Assembly: GCF_900095885.1 (NCBI RefSeq)
Contig: NZ_LT615367.1
Location: 3,906,001 to 3,970,000 of the forward strand
Length of the DNA stretch: 64,000 nt
Direction: 5' to 3'
From: Dickeya aquatica
GTDB taxonomy: Bacteria > Pseudomonadota > Gammaproteobacteria > Enterobacterales > Enterobacteriaceae
Shown here: piece after piece, positions 29,183 to 40,192 of the stretch
Numbering within the stretch: the stretch's first letter is position 1
Layout of the letters: every line of letters starts with the position of its first letter
Translations under genes and position numbers: made by a program
The notes under the pieces: model-generated
The model's database searches: none
What the model was told of the DNA's origin: nothing
What the model saw: the letters and a program-made list of their open reading frames with translations, nothing else

Positions 29183-30337
29183 ATGGCTAAACACCTTTTT
29201 ACGTCCGAGTCGGTTTCCGAAGGACATCCTGATAAAATCGCTGACCAGATTTCCGACGCCGTCCTTGACGCGATTCTGGAGCAAGACCCCAAAGCGCGCG
29301 TTGCCTGCGAAACTTACGTAAAAACCGGTATGGTGTTAGTCGGTGGTGAAATTACCACCAGCGCCTGGGTGGATATTGAAGAAATCACGCGCCGCACCGT
29401 GCGTGATATTGGTTACGTCAACTCCGAAATGGGCTTTGACGCCAACTCTTGTGCAGTGCTGAGCGCTATCGGCAAACAGTCCCCGGACATTAATCAAGGC
29501 GTTGACCGTAAAGATCCGCTGGAGCAAGGTGCGGGCGATCAGGGCCTGATGTTTGGCTACGCCACCAACGAAACCGACGTGCTGATGCCTGCGCCGATTA
29601 CCTACGCACACCGTCTGGTGCAGCGCCAGTCTGAAGTGCGCAAAAACGGCACCCTGCCGTGGCTGCGCCCGGATGCGAAAAGTCAGGTTACGTTCGCCTA
29701 TGACAATGGCAAAATCGTCGGTATTGATGCCGTCGTGCTGTCCACCCAGCATTCTGAATCCATCGCCCAGAAAGAGCTTCAGGAAGCGGTGATGGAAGAG
29801 ATTATCAAGCCGGTTCTGCCGTCTGAGTGGCTCTCTGCACACACCAAATATTTTATCAACCCGACCGGCCGTTTTGTCATCGGCGGGCCAATGGGTGACT
29901 GCGGCCTGACCGGGCGTAAAATCATCGTTGACACCTACGGCGGTGCAGCTCGCCACGGCGGCGGCGCATTCTCCGGTAAAGACCCGTCAAAAGTGGACCG
30001 TTCTGCCGCTTATGCCGCTCGCTATGTGGCGAAAAACATTGTGGCTGCGGGCCTGGCCGATCGCTGTGAAATTCAGGTGTCTTACGCCATTGGCGTGGCG
30101 GAACCGACCTCCATCATGGTTGAAACTTTCGGTACCGGGAAAGTCACCAGCGATCGTTTGGTTGAGCTGGTGCGCCAGTTCTTTGATTTGCGCCCCTATG
30201 GCCTTATCAAGATGCTGGACTTGCTGCACCCGATGTACCAGAAAACGGCCGCTTACGGCCACTTCGGGCGCGAAGAGTTCCCGTGGGAAAAAACCGACGT
30301 GGCAGAAAAACTGCGCGATGCGGCTGGCCTGAATTAA
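29183..30337 (+). CDS. metK: S-adenosylmethionine synthetase
   Basis: 384 residues, the same as E. coli MetK. ATP motif [16 protein letters not shown] (His and Asp near 14-18), the signature hexapeptide GAGDQG with MFGYA, and the phosphate loop [19 protein letters not shown] are all present. It makes SAM from methionine and ATP. A MetJ-type operator lies upstream and a strong terminator follows, so it is monocistronic. E. coli galP, which normally follows, is absent. Confidence 0.98.
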   Translation: MAKHLFTSESVSEGHPDKIADQISDAVLDAILEQDPKARVACETYVKTGMVLVGGEITTSAWVDIEEITRRTVRDIGYVNSEMGFDANSCAVLSAIGKQSPDINQGVDRKDPLEQGAGDQGLMFGYATNETDVLMPAPITYAHRLVQRQSEVRKNGTLPWLRPDAKSQVTFAYDNGKIVGIDAVVLSTQHSESIAQKELQEAVMEEIIKPVLPSEWLSAHTKYFINPTGRFVIGGPMGDCGLTGRKIIVDTYGGAARHGGGAFSGKDPSKVDRSAAYAARYVAKNIVAAGLADRCEIQVSYAIGVAEPTSIMVETFGTGKVTSDRLVELVRQFFDLRPYGLIKMLDLLHPMYQKTAAYGHFGREEFPWEKTDVAEKLRDAAGLN

Positions 30338-30363
30338 CCGCCCATCATAATGCGTTAAACGTG

Positions 30364-30392
30364 ACGGCGAAGCCTGTGCTTCGCCGTTTTTT
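30364..30392 (+). terminator. metK terminator
   Basis: ACGGCGAAG, loop CCTGTG, CTTCGCCGT followed by TTTTT, 26 bases after the metK stop. Confidence 0.92.
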
Positions 30393-30456
30393 ATGTAGGA
30401 TGTCTCTCGTTTTCCTGGTTATTGCATCGCGGCTGCCAAGACCGTAAGCTGCCAGC

Positions 30457-30993
30457 ATGAACCGCTCATCACGACTCCCGATTGCCCTGCACCAGTCCGT
30501 CATGCGTTGCCTGCGGGAAAAACTCCATCAGGCCAATCAGCAATTGGGCCAACAGTACCCTGAACCTACGGTCAACTACCAGCAACGTGGGGCTATCGCC
30601 GGTAGCGCCTGGTTGAAAGCGTGGGAAATCCGCCTTAACCCGGTGTTGCTACAGGAAAATCAGTTCACGTTTATTGACGAAGTCGTGCCACACGAGCTGG
30701 CCCACCTGTTGGTGTATGCGCGTTTTGGCAAAACCGCGCCGCATGGCAAAGAATGGCGCTGGATGATGGAAACCGTCCTGAACACCCCCGCGCGCCGTAC
30801 ACACACGTTTGCCGTCGCCTCGGTACAAGGCCAGACCTTCCGCTATCACTGCGCCTGCCGCCAGCATGAGCTAACATTACGTCGCCATAACCGGGTCATG
30901 CGGGGTGAAGCGGAATACCGCTGCCGCCACTGTGGTAGCCGATTGCAGGCGATGCAGAGCACGACACCGCGAGATCACACACCGGAGCGATGA
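30457..30993 (+). CDS. sprT: SprT family zinc metalloprotease-like protein
   Basis: 178 residues (E. coli SprT 165). The zincin motif [13 protein letters not shown] gives HExxH with a His ligand downstream (GKEW segment). A C-terminal zinc ribbon has Cys pairs (CACR, CRHCGS). The family resembles the eukaryotic Spartan protease domain; the bacterial role is poorly defined. It stands between metK and endA as in E. coli, minus galP. Confidence 0.92.
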   Translation: MNRSSRLPIALHQSVMRCLREKLHQANQQLGQQYPEPTVNYQQRGAIAGSAWLKAWEIRLNPVLLQENQFTFIDEVVPHELAHLLVYARFGKTAPHGKEWRWMMETVLNTPARRTHTFAVASVQGQTFRYHCACRQHELTLRRHNRVMRGEAEYRCRHCGSRLQAMQSTTPRDHTPER

Positions 30994-31134
30994 GCAAAAC
31001 AACGATGCCAATAATCCGGTTACACGCCCTTTTCAAACGAAAATCACAGCATTTCATGCTGCCTTTTTTACCTTTGCCTGTATGCCATTCTTCAGGTACG
31101 CTGCCGTTTTTCACTTCGCCGGGAATACTGGAAT

Positions 31135-31833
31135 ATGCTTCGCAATGTTGTGATTGTCGCCGCGCTCGGCGCGGGCCTGACCTCGCTGACAGCCATCGGT
31201 CAGGACATCAATAACTTCACACAAGCCAAGGCCGCCGCGGCCAAGATCCATCAGGATGCGCCCGGCTCGTTTTATTGTGGCTGCAAGATAGACTGGCAGG
31301 GCAAAAAAGGGGTACCGAATCTGGCTTCTTGCGGTTATCAGGTGCGTAAAGATGCAAATCGCGCCAGCCGCATCGAATGGGAGCATGTCGTTCCGGCCTG
31401 GCAATTTGGTCATCAGCGTCAGTGCTGGCAAGACGGCGGGCGCAAGAACTGCGCCAAAGACGAGGTTTACCGGCAACTGGAAACTGATTTGCATAACCTG
31501 CAACCCGCCATCGGCGAGGTGAATGGCGATCGCGGTAATTTCATGTACAGCCAGTGGAACGGTGGCGAGCGCCAGTATGGTCAGTGCGAAATGAAAATTG
31601 ACTTTAAAAATCAGCTCGCCGAACCGCCTGAACGCGCGCGTGGCGCAATTGCCCGTACCTATTTTTATATGCGGGATCGCTACCAGTTGAACCTCTCACG
31701 CCAGCAAACCCAGCTATTTGAAGCCTGGAATAAGCAGTACCCGGTGACACGCTGGGAATGCACCCGCGAAGCACGTATTGCCGCCGTACAGGGCAACCAC
31801 AACCCGTATGTGCAACAGGCTTGCCAGCCATAG
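31135..31833 (+). CDS. endA: Endonuclease I (periplasmic DNase)
   Basis: 232 residues (E. coli 235). The signal peptide is short ([19 protein letters not shown]). The beta-beta-alpha metal nuclease core has [13 protein letters not shown] (catalytic His) and [19 protein letters not shown], with Cys residues expected to form disulfides ([17 protein letters not shown] and NC). It cuts double-stranded DNA nonspecifically in the periplasm. It is followed by rsmE, as in E. coli. Confidence 0.95.
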   Translation: MLRNVVIVAALGAGLTSLTAIGQDINNFTQAKAAAAKIHQDAPGSFYCGCKIDWQGKKGVPNLASCGYQVRKDANRASRIEWEHVVPAWQFGHQRQCWQDGGRKNCAKDEVYRQLETDLHNLQPAIGEVNGDRGNFMYSQWNGGERQYGQCEMKIDFKNQLAEPPERARGAIARTYFYMRDRYQLNLSRQQTQLFEAWNKQYPVTRWECTREARIAAVQGNHNPYVQQACQP

Positions 31834-31964
31834 TCTGGCTCCCTACTATAACGGCTTGATTCCTGTATAACAGACTACGGCTTTGCCCGCGTAACCGTCG
31901 CGGGCGAAAGCCTGTCGGGCGCTGATGCCCATTGAACCCAGATTAGGTTAAGGCCAAAGAATTC

Positions 31965-32699
31965 ATGCGAATACCGCGCATTTTTCACCCCGAAACACTC
32001 GCCGCACAAGGGGGAGAAACGAACCTGAGCGATGAGGCGGCCAACCATGTAGGCCGGGTACTGCGAATGACCGCAGGCCAGCCGTTACAGCTCTTCGATG
32101 GCAGTAACCAGGTGTTTGACGCACAGATAATGCAGGTGGAAAAGAAAGCCGTGCGCGTGGGTTATGCAGCAGGCAGACAAGAAGACCGGGAATCGCCGCT
32201 GCATCTGCATCTTGGTCAGGTGATGTCTCGCGGCGAAAAAATGGAATTCACCATCCAGAAATCCATCGAACTGGGCGTCAATATTATTACCCCGCTGTTT
32301 TCCGAACGTTGCGGCGTCAAACTGGATGCCGAACGGCTGGAAAAGAAAATTCAGCAGTGGCAAAAAATCGCCATTGCAGCCTGTGAACAGTGTGGCAGAA
32401 ATCGTCTGCCCGAAATCCGTGCCGCACAGACGCTGGAAAGCTGGTGCGCACAGCCTGATGAAGGATTAAAGCTGAATCTGCATCCACGGGCGCAACACAG
32501 CATCAATACGCTGCCGTTACCGCTGTCACGCATCCGGCTGTTGATTGGGCCTGAAGGCGGGCTCTCGGCAGACGAAATTGCCATGACTGCCAGACACGGG
32601 TTTACCGATATTCTGTTGGGGCCCCGTGTACTACGCACAGAAACCACCGCGCTCACCGCCATTACCGCGCTACAGGTGCGGTTTGGCGATCTGGGATAA
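31965..32699 (+). CDS. rsmE: 16S rRNA m3U1498 methyltransferase
   Basis: 244 residues (E. coli 243). An N-terminal PUA-like domain ([20 protein letters not shown]) is followed by a SPOUT domain with deep-knot motifs: [34 protein letters not shown]. It methylates U1498 of 16S rRNA in the assembled 30S subunit. Its stop is 11 bases before gshB, so the two are probably cotranscribed. Confidence 0.96.
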   Translation: MRIPRIFHPETLAAQGGETNLSDEAANHVGRVLRMTAGQPLQLFDGSNQVFDAQIMQVEKKAVRVGYAAGRQEDRESPLHLHLGQVMSRGEKMEFTIQKSIELGVNIITPLFSERCGVKLDAERLEKKIQQWQKIAIAACEQCGRNRLPEIRAAQTLESWCAQPDEGLKLNLHPRAQHSINTLPLPLSRIRLLIGPEGGLSADEIAMTARHGFTDILLGPRVLRTETTALTAITALQVRFGDLG

Positions 32700-32710
32700 A
32701 GGAGAGAACA

Positions 32711-33664
32711 ATGATTAAGCTTGGCATCGTGATGGACCCGATTGCATCCATCAATATCAAAAAAGACACCAGTTTTGCGATGTTGCTGGAAGCCCAGCGT
32801 CGTGGTTTTGAATTGCACTATATGGAAATGGGCGATCTCTACCTGCATGCGGGTGAGGCACGCGCCACCACCCGCACGCTCAGTGTTCAGCACGACTACA
32901 GCCATTGGTACACCTTCGGCGATACGCAGGACATCGCCCTGCACGATCTCGATGTAGTGCTGATGCGTAAAGACCCGCCGTTTGACACCGAATTTATCTA
33001 CGCGACTTACATTCTTGAGCGCGCCGAAGAGAAAGGCACACTCATCGTCAACAAACCACAGAGTCTGCGTGACTGTAACGAGAAATTATTTACCGCCTGG
33101 TTTGCCGACCTGACGCCCGACACACTGGTAACGCGCAGCGCCGAACGGTTACGGGCGTTTCATCAGCACCACAGCGATGTGATCCTAAAACCGCTCGACG
33201 GCATGGGCGGCGCATCCATTTTCCGGCTGAAGCCGGAAGATGCCAACGTCTCGGTGATTATCGAAACGCTCACCGAACACGGCAGCCGTTACTGCATGGC
33301 GCAGAACTACCTGCCTGCCATCAAAGACGGTGACAAGCGCGTGCTGGTGGTGGATGGCGAGCCAGTGCCTTATTGCCTGGCGCGCATACCGAAAAGCGGC
33401 GAAACGCGTGGCAATCTGGCGGCTGGCGGCCGTGGTGAAGCGCGCCCGCTGAGTGAAAGTGACTGGCAAATCGCCCGCACGGTTGCACCGGTGCTCAAAC
33501 AAAAAGGGCTGATTTTCGTCGGGCTGGATATCATCGGCGACCGGTTGACCGAAATTAACGTCACCAGCCCAACCTGCGTGCGTGAAATCGAAGCCGCTTA
33601 CCCGGAAATTTCGATTACCGGCATGCTGATGGACGCCATTGAGCGGCGGCTGGCACAGCGTTAA
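32711..33664 (+). CDS. gshB: Glutathione synthetase
   Basis: 317 residues (E. coli 316). ATP-grasp enzyme beginning [19 protein letters not shown], with the ATP-binding segment [17 protein letters not shown] and the metal/substrate end [14 protein letters not shown]. It joins gamma-glutamylcysteine and glycine to give glutathione. AAAGGAGAGAACA is a strong ribosome site. It is part of the rsmE-gshB-yqgE-ruvX row. Confidence 0.97.
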   Translation: MIKLGIVMDPIASINIKKDTSFAMLLEAQRRGFELHYMEMGDLYLHAGEARATTRTLSVQHDYSHWYTFGDTQDIALHDLDVVLMRKDPPFDTEFIYATYILERAEEKGTLIVNKPQSLRDCNEKLFTAWFADLTPDTLVTRSAERLRAFHQHHSDVILKPLDGMGGASIFRLKPEDANVSVIIETLTEHGSRYCMAQNYLPAIKDGDKRVLVVDGEPVPYCLARIPKSGETRGNLAAGGRGEARPLSESDWQIARTVAPVLKQKGLIFVGLDIIGDRLTEINVTSPTCVREIEAAYPEISITGMLMDAIERRLAQR

Positions 33665-33750
33665 GCTTAACCACAGGCGCTGGTGCATTCCGGTTCACGC
33701 CAGACGTGAACCGGCCTTTCCACTTCGACAGCAAAGTGATGACCAAGACG

Positions 33751-34314
33751 ATGAATTTACAGCACCATTTTCTGATTGCGATGCCCTCTTTGCAGGACTC
33801 AGTCTTCCGGCGCGCCGTGATTTACCTCTGCGAGCACAATGAAGAGGGCGCGATGGGACTTATCATCAATAAGCCAATGGAACAGTTCACTGTCGAAAAT
33901 ATTCTGGAAAAACTGAAGATAGCCCCCACACCGAGAGACAACGCCATTCGTCTCGATAAACCGGTATTTTCCGGCGGCCCGCTGGCTGACGATCGGGGCT
34001 TTATTCTGCATACCCCCCACGAAGGGTTTGCGTCCAGCATCAGTATTTCTGATGACACCATGATAACCACCTCAAAAGATGTGCTGGAGACGCTCGGCAC
34101 CGCGACCCAACCGTCCAATACGCTGGTGGCGCTGGGCTATTCTGCCTGGGAAGCCGGTCAACTGGAGAGCGAGTTGCTCGATAACGCCTGGCTTACCGTA
34201 CCCGCAGATACACACATTCTGTTCCACACCCCAATTGCCGAGCGCTGGCGGGCGGCGGCAAAAAAACTGGGGGTGGATATCCATAATATTGCCACCGAAG
34301 CGGGGCATGCCTGA
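33751..34314 (+). CDS. yqgE: YqgE/AlgH family protein
   Basis: 187 residues, the E. coli YqgE length, starting [16 protein letters not shown]. Conserved features are [34 protein letters not shown] and [13 protein letters not shown]. The family (DUF179, UPF0301) is of uncertain function; its constant pairing with ruvX suggests a linked role. In-frame ATG codons 5 and 16 codons upstream are possible but not conserved. Its TGA overlaps the ruvX ATG by one base. Confidence 0.93.
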   Translation: MNLQHHFLIAMPSLQDSVFRRAVIYLCEHNEEGAMGLIINKPMEQFTVENILEKLKIAPTPRDNAIRLDKPVFSGGPLADDRGFILHTPHEGFASSISISDDTMITTSKDVLETLGTATQPSNTLVALGYSAWEAGQLESELLDNAWLTVPADTHILFHTPIAERWRAAAKKLGVDIHNIATEAGHA

Positions 34315-34748
34315 TGGGAAACCGTACCCTGCTGGCCTTTGATTTTGGCACCCGCAGTATCGGTGTCGCTATCGGGCAGGAAGTCACCGGCACCGCCCGG
34401 CCGCTGACCTCCCTCAAAGCGCAAGACGGTATTCCCGACTGGCAGAAAATCGAGAAGCTTCTTAAAGAGTGGCAACCCGCCCTGGTGGTGGTCGGTTTGC
34501 CGCTGAACATGGATGGGACAGAGCAGCCGATCACCGCCAGAGCACGCAAATTTTCGCAGCGTCTGCATGGCCGTTTTGGTATCGCGGTGGCGTTACATGA
34601 CGAGCGCCTTAGCACAGTAGAGGCCCGGGCTGATTTGTTCAGTCGCGGTGGATTTCGGGCACTGGATAAAGGCAGCGTTGATGCGGCATCTGCGGTGATT
34701 ATTCTGGAAAGCTGGTTCGAACGCACGACGCTGGATTCGGCTGACTAA
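34314..34748 (+). CDS. ruvX: Pre-16S rRNA nuclease YqgF/RuvX
   Basis: 144 residues (E. coli 138). RNase H-like fold of the YqgF family: [16 protein letters not shown] (first catalytic Asp near 10), [20 protein letters not shown], and the final acidic patch [12 protein letters not shown]. It is implicated in 16S rRNA 5'-end maturation; an early Holliday-junction resolvase assignment is less supported. It is translationally coupled to yqgE (TGATG). In E. coli the next genes are yggR/yggS; here fbp follows instead. Confidence 0.94.
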   Translation: MGNRTLLAFDFGTRSIGVAIGQEVTGTARPLTSLKAQDGIPDWQKIEKLLKEWQPALVVVGLPLNMDGTEQPITARARKFSQRLHGRFGIAVALHDERLSTVEARADLFSRGGFRALDKGSVDAASAVIILESWFERTTLDSAD

Positions 34749-34798
34749 CCACGAGCGCAGTGCGTCATTGTAACCGCCAGAAAGTACGCTATAGCGAA

Positions 34799-34829
34799 TT
34801 ATCAGGCCCGCATAACGCGGGCCTGATAC
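34799..34829. terminator. Hairpin between convergent ruvX and fbp
   Basis: ATCAGGCCCGC, loop ATAAC, GCGGGCCTGAT: an 11-bp perfect stem. The flanking T runs are poor on both strands, so efficiency is uncertain, but no other terminator is visible for either gene. Confidence 0.65.
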
Positions 34830-34844
34830 AGACAAGGCATGTTT

Positions 34845-35849
34845 TTACGCGTCAGGATAGTCGCGCAGGAACCCTTCGAGGTCTTCCACCATTGAGGTGT
34901 TGCCGACAAAGAACGGCGCACGCTGATGCAGTTTCTGCGGCGTGATATCCAGAATCCGGTTTTTGCCGTCACTGGCTTTACCGCCAGCCTGCTCTGCCAG
35001 AAATGCCATCGGGTTACATTCGTATAGCAAACGCAGTTTCCCTTCAGGATAGCTGGCGGTGCTCGGGTAGAGATAAATACCGCCTTTGAGCAGGTTACGA
35101 TGGAAATCCGCCACCAGAGAGCCGATATAACGCGTGGTGTAAGGGCGCTGTGTGGCTTCGTCCTGTTCCTGACAGTATTTCAGGTACTTCTTCACACCCT
35201 GCGGGAATTTAATGTAATTCCCCTCGTTGATGGAATACATGCTGCCTTTTTCCGGGAAGCAGACTCGCTCATGAGACAGGCAGAATACGCCGAGCGACGG
35301 GTCATAGGTAAAGGCATGCACACCATGACCGGTGGTGTACACCAGCATCGTGGAAGAGCCGTAAACGATATAACCGGCGGCAACCTGTTGGCTACCCGGC
35401 TGAAGAAAATCCTCTTCGCGCACCGGTGTACCCAGCGGGGTAATACGGCGATAGATAGAGAAAATGGTCCCGACGGAGACGTTAACATCGATGTTGGAAG
35501 AACCATCCAGCGGGTCCATCAGTACCACGTATTTAGCGTTTTCAGCACGTTCGCCGTCAAAGATGACAATTTCATCCTCTTCCTCAGAGGCAATACCGGC
35601 CACATCACCACGCGCTTTCAGTGCCGCCTTGAGCTTTTCATTGGCATACAGATCGAGCTTCATCTGCACTTCGCCCTGAACGTTGGACACACCGCTGGTG
35701 CCCAGAATGTCCACCAGACCAGCTTTGTTGATATCACGGTGGATAATCTTCGCACCCAGTTTGATGGCCGACAGCAGCGCAGTCAGCTCACCGGTCGCGT
35801 GAGAGAAATCGTGCTGTTTTTCGACGATAAATTCGCCTAACGTTTTCAT
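34845..35849 (-). CDS. fbp: Fructose-1,6-bisphosphatase class I
   Basis: 334 residues (E. coli 332), starting [20 protein letters not shown]. Metal-binding and catalytic motifs: SEEEDEI near 95-100 and [21 protein letters not shown]. It removes the 1-phosphate of fructose-1,6-bisphosphate in gluconeogenesis, opposing the glycolytic flux served by fbaA in this window. An upstream in-frame extension of 35 codons is not conserved. It is divergent from mpl, as in E. coli. Confidence 0.97.
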   Translation of the reverse strand: MKTLGEFIVEKQHDFSHATGELTALLSAIKLGAKIIHRDINKAGLVDILGTSGVSNVQGEVQMKLDLYANEKLKAALKARGDVAGIASEEEDEIVIFDGERAENAKYVVLMDPLDGSSNIDVNVSVGTIFSIYRRITPLGTPVREEDFLQPGSQQVAAGYIVYGSSTMLVYTTGHGVHAFTYDPSLGVFCLSHERVCFPEKGSMYSINEGNYIKFPQGVKKYLKYCQEQDEATQRPYTTRYIGSLVADFHRNLLKGGIYLYPSTASYPEGKLRLLYECNPMAFLAEQAGGKASDGKNRILDITPQKLHQRAPFFVGNTSMVEDLEGFLRDYPDA

Positions 35850-36018
35850 AACACTATTCCAGAATCTACGAATGAAAAGCGGTTTCAGTTTTGTACCGCC
35901 AGCGTTTGCGTTTGCAGTGTAGCCCAAACAGAAAGCGAGACCTAGCAAATCCATTTCTTATGGCGTATCCCAGGCGTTAGAATGGGCAGCAGACTCTCTG
36001 AATATAGATGGAAAATGT

Positions 36019-37401
36019 ATGCGTATTCATATTTTAGGAATCTGTGGCACCTTTATGGGCGGACTGGCACTGCTGGCCCGCTCGCAGGGACACCAGGTAA
36101 CGGGTTCGGATGCCAATGTCTATCCGCCAATGAGTACCTTACTGGAAGAACAAGGGATCACGCTCATACAGGGTTATGACCCCGCACAACTGAACCCTGT
36201 GCCTGATCTGGTCATCATCGGTAATGCCATGTCCCGTGGCAACCCGTGTGTCGAAGCGGTGCTGGAGCAGAACATTCCCTATATGTCCGGCCCACAGTGG
36301 CTGCACGATCACGTATTGCGAGAGCGCTGGGTCATTGCTGTCGCCGGTACACACGGTAAAACCACCACCGCAGGTATGGTGACATGGATTTTGGAAGCGT
36401 GCGGCTATCAGCCCGGCTTCGTGATAGGCGGAGTACCCGGTAATTTCACGGTTTCGGCTCGCCTCGGCGATAGCCCTTTCTTCGTTGTTGAAGCAGACGA
36501 ATACGACTGCGCTTTCTTCGACAAACGTTCCAAATTCGTCCACTACAGCCCACGCACGCTAATTCTGAACAATCTGGAATTCGATCACGCGGATATCTTT
36601 GACGATCTCAAAGCGATTCAGAAGCAGTTTCACCATCTGGTTCGTCTGGTGCCGGGCACAGGCCGTATTATCGTTCCCGCCCACGACCTGCATCTCAAAC
36701 AGGTCATCGGCATGGGGTGCTGGAGCGAGCAGGAACTGGTCGGCGAAGAGGGTATCTGGAAAGCCAAGAAAGTCACTGCTGATGCCAGCGTATTTCAGGT
36801 CTACCTCAATGACCAACTCGTCGGTGAGGTTAACTGGAGTGTGGTCGGCGAGCACAACATGCACAATGGCCTGATGGCGATAGCCGCCGCACGGCATGTC
36901 GGTGTTCCCCCGGCACAAGCGTGTCAGGCGCTGGGTGGTTTTATCAACGCGCGTCGGCGGCTGGAATTACGCGGTACGGCGCACGGCGTCAGCGTGTACG
37001 ATGATTTTGCACATCACCCAACGGCTATCCTTGCGACACTTGCTGCGTTACGTAGCAAAGTCGGCGGCACCGCGCGAATTCTGGCGGTACTGGAGCCGCG
37101 CTCCAACACCATGAAAATGGGCCATTGCAAAAACGAGTTAGCACCGGCGCTGGGGCGCGCAGATGGCGTATTCCTGTACCAGCCTGCACATATTCCCTGG
37201 CTGGTAGCAGAGGTGGCTGACGCGTGTATTCAGCCCGCCTGGTGGAGCGCGGATATCGATACTCTGGTTGAGATGATAATGAAAACCGCACAGCCGGGCG
37301 ATCATATTCTGGTGATGAGCAACGGCGGCTTTGGCAATATCCACAACAAACTACTGGATGCGCTGCAAGCCAAAGAGAGTGCATTGAATAGCCCCGCCTA
37401 A
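36019..37401 (+). CDS. mpl: UDP-N-acetylmuramate:L-Ala-gamma-D-Glu-meso-DAP ligase
   Basis: 460 residues (E. coli 457). Mur-ligase fold: the N-terminal domain starts MRIHILGICGTFMGGLALLA, ATP loop AGTHGKTTT at 109-117, EADEYDCAFFDKRSKF in the central domain, and a C-terminal domain with DDFAHHPTAI. It reattaches recycled murein tripeptide to UDP-MurNAc, complementing the lytic activities of Slt and AmiB encoded in the same window. It is divergent from fbp and convergent to purA. Confidence 0.96.
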   Translation: MRIHILGICGTFMGGLALLARSQGHQVTGSDANVYPPMSTLLEEQGITLIQGYDPAQLNPVPDLVIIGNAMSRGNPCVEAVLEQNIPYMSGPQWLHDHVLRERWVIAVAGTHGKTTTAGMVTWILEACGYQPGFVIGGVPGNFTVSARLGDSPFFVVEADEYDCAFFDKRSKFVHYSPRTLILNNLEFDHADIFDDLKAIQKQFHHLVRLVPGTGRIIVPAHDLHLKQVIGMGCWSEQELVGEEGIWKAKKVTADASVFQVYLNDQLVGEVNWSVVGEHNMHNGLMAIAAARHVGVPPAQACQALGGFINARRRLELRGTAHGVSVYDDFAHHPTAILATLAALRSKVGGTARILAVLEPRSNTMKMGHCKNELAPALGRADGVFLYQPAHIPWLVAEVADACIQPAWWSADIDTLVEMIMKTAQPGDHILVMSNGGFGNIHNKLLDALQAKESALNSPA

Positions 37402-37474
37402 AACGATGGATTGAGGGCGATGCAGGTTTTCTGAACAGTGCCACTCATTAATCGAGGGTACGGGATAACAAACA

Positions 37475-37504
37475 AAAAGGACGGGGAAGAACCCGTCCTT
37501 TTTC
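37475..37504. terminator. Bidirectional terminator between mpl and purA
   Basis: AAAAAGGACGGG, loop GAAGAA, CCCGTCCTTTTT: a 12-bp stem with A and T runs on opposite sides, suited to both convergent genes. Confidence 0.92.
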
Positions 37505-37522
37505 ATTTCGCGGCAATCAGGC

Positions 37523-38854
<1,332 letters not shown>

Positions 38855-38886
38855 CTACCATCTCATCTTTTCGCTTTCAGTAGTTT

Positions 38887-38902
38887 TAGCACACGTTTGC
38901 GC
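38887..38902. promoter_or_regulatory. PurR-like operator upstream of purA
   Basis: TAGCACACGTTTGCGC matches the PurR palindrome ACGCAAACGTTTGCGT at about 12 of 16 positions, including the central ACGTTTGCG. It lies 66 bases before the purA start codon. PurR control of purA is known in E. coli. Confidence 0.45.
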
Positions 38903-38921
38903 ACATTTCTTGATGAGAATT

Positions 38922-39122
38922 TCAGCCATTCATTCGGCTACGCAACATGTAGTAGATAACACAACCGGCAACCACAATTGCGCCACCAAACCGACGCAGA
39001 ATGTTGTCAGGGAGTTGGGCCATCGTCAGGATCATACGCCGCCAGAGACGGGGAAACAGCAAGGGCCCTAACCCTTCCATCACCAGCACTAACCCTAACG
39101 CCAGCCAAATATTCACACTCAT
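38922..39122 (-). CDS. yjeT: DUF2065 small membrane protein YjeT
   Basis: 66 residues (E. coli YjeT 65): two hydrophobic segments (NIWLALGLVLVMEGLGPLLFP and a C-terminal GGAIVVAGCVIYYML) around a conserved LPDNILRRFGG. The function is unknown. Conserved between hflC and purA in this family, it is probably an inner-membrane peptide of the same transcription unit. A terminator-like hairpin lies between it and hflC, so readthrough or a separate promoter is needed. A longer frame starting at 39173 would run through that hairpin. Confidence 0.85.
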   Translation of the reverse strand: MSVNIWLALGLVLVMEGLGPLLFPRLWRRMILTMAQLPDNILRRFGGAIVVAGCVIYYMLRSRMNG

Positions 39123-39141
39123 ACAAAGACTCCGGACAGAA

Positions 39142-39165
39142 AAAAGCCCGTAGATACGGGCTTTT
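39142..39165 (-). terminator. Terminator after hflC
   Basis: AAAAGCCCGTA, loop GA, TACGGGCTTTT, with six T on the minus strand. It ends the hfq-hflX-hflK-hflC unit before yjeT. Confidence 0.85.
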
Positions 39166-39193
39166 AGTAGCAATAAATGACGCTAACGCACGC

Positions 39194-40189
39194 TTAACGC
39201 GAAGAGATAGCTTTCTCCGGCGACTTCATATACCGGAAGAAATCACTGTCAGGACTCAGCACCAGCACATCCTGATTCGCGTTATTAAAGCTGTGTTCAT
39301 AGGCACGCAAACTGCGAATGAAACTGTAAAAGTCGGGATCCTGACTAAACGCAGTGGCAAACAGCTTCGCCGACTCCGCATCGCCTTCACCGCGCATAAT
39401 ACGGCCCTGACGCTCGGCTTCAGCCAACGTACGGGTGACTTCATAATCTGCCGCTGCCTTTATCTTCTCAGCCTGTTCCTGACCTTGTGAACGATGACGA
39501 CGCGCCACGGCTTCACGCTCTGCGCGCATACGTTGATAGATAGCATCGGACACTTCCGTCGGCAGGTTAATCTGCTTGATGCGCACATCAATGACTTCAA
39601 TCCCCAGCGCCGCCATACTGTTTGGGTTCAAACGAGCGGTGTCAGTGTTGGTTTCACGCGCAACGCGTGCGGCCGCAGAAGCAATCGCATTGTCGGCTTC
39701 CGTTGTTTCACCGGTGCCGTTATTCAACGCCTCTCGCACATCAGACATCAGTTGCCCGCGTGAATCGGTCACAATGCCTTTCACATCCAGACGACCAATT
39801 TCAGAACGCAAACGGTCACTGAATTTACGTTTTAGCAGCACTTCCGCCTGCGACACATCGCCCCCACCGGTAGCCAGATAGTAACGACTAAAGTCACTGA
39901 TGCGCCATTTGATGTAAGAATCGACAATCAGGTCTTTCTGCTCTTTGGTAATGAAGCGATCGGCCTGGTTTTCCATCGTCTGAATACGGGCATCCAGCAT
40001 TTTAACCGACTCCAGAAACGGAATCTTTATATGCAAACCGGGCAGATAAACCTGTGGTTTATTCTCATTGTCACGCAGCACTTTACCAAAACGCATCACG
40101 ATACCGCGCTGGCCTTCCTGCACTACAAACAGCGAGGCATAAACCACCAGCAGTAATGGGATAAGAATAAAGAGGACTGACTTACGCAT
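39194..40189 (-). CDS. hflC: HflC, modulator of FtsH protease
   Basis: 331 residues (E. coli 334). One N-terminal signal-anchor helix (SVLFILIPLLLVVYASLFVV) is followed by a periplasmic SPFH/band-7 domain with RFGKVLRDN and a long coiled-coil rich in Ala, Glu and Arg (MRAEREAVARRHRSQGQEQ). With HflK it forms the large ring complex that encloses FtsH and modulates its proteolysis. Its start is three bases beyond the hflK stop, indicating cotranslation. Confidence 0.96.
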   Translation of the reverse strand: MRKSVLFILIPLLLVVYASLFVVQEGQRGIVMRFGKVLRDNENKPQVYLPGLHIKIPFLESVKMLDARIQTMENQADRFITKEQKDLIVDSYIKWRISDFSRYYLATGGGDVSQAEVLLKRKFSDRLRSEIGRLDVKGIVTDSRGQLMSDVREALNNGTGETTEADNAIASAAARVARETNTDTARLNPNSMAALGIEVIDVRIKQINLPTEVSDAIYQRMRAEREAVARRHRSQGQEQAEKIKAAADYEVTRTLAEAERQGRIMRGEGDAESAKLFATAFSQDPDFYSFIRSLRAYEHSFNNANQDVLVLSPDSDFFRYMKSPEKAISSR

Positions 40190-40192
40190 TGA

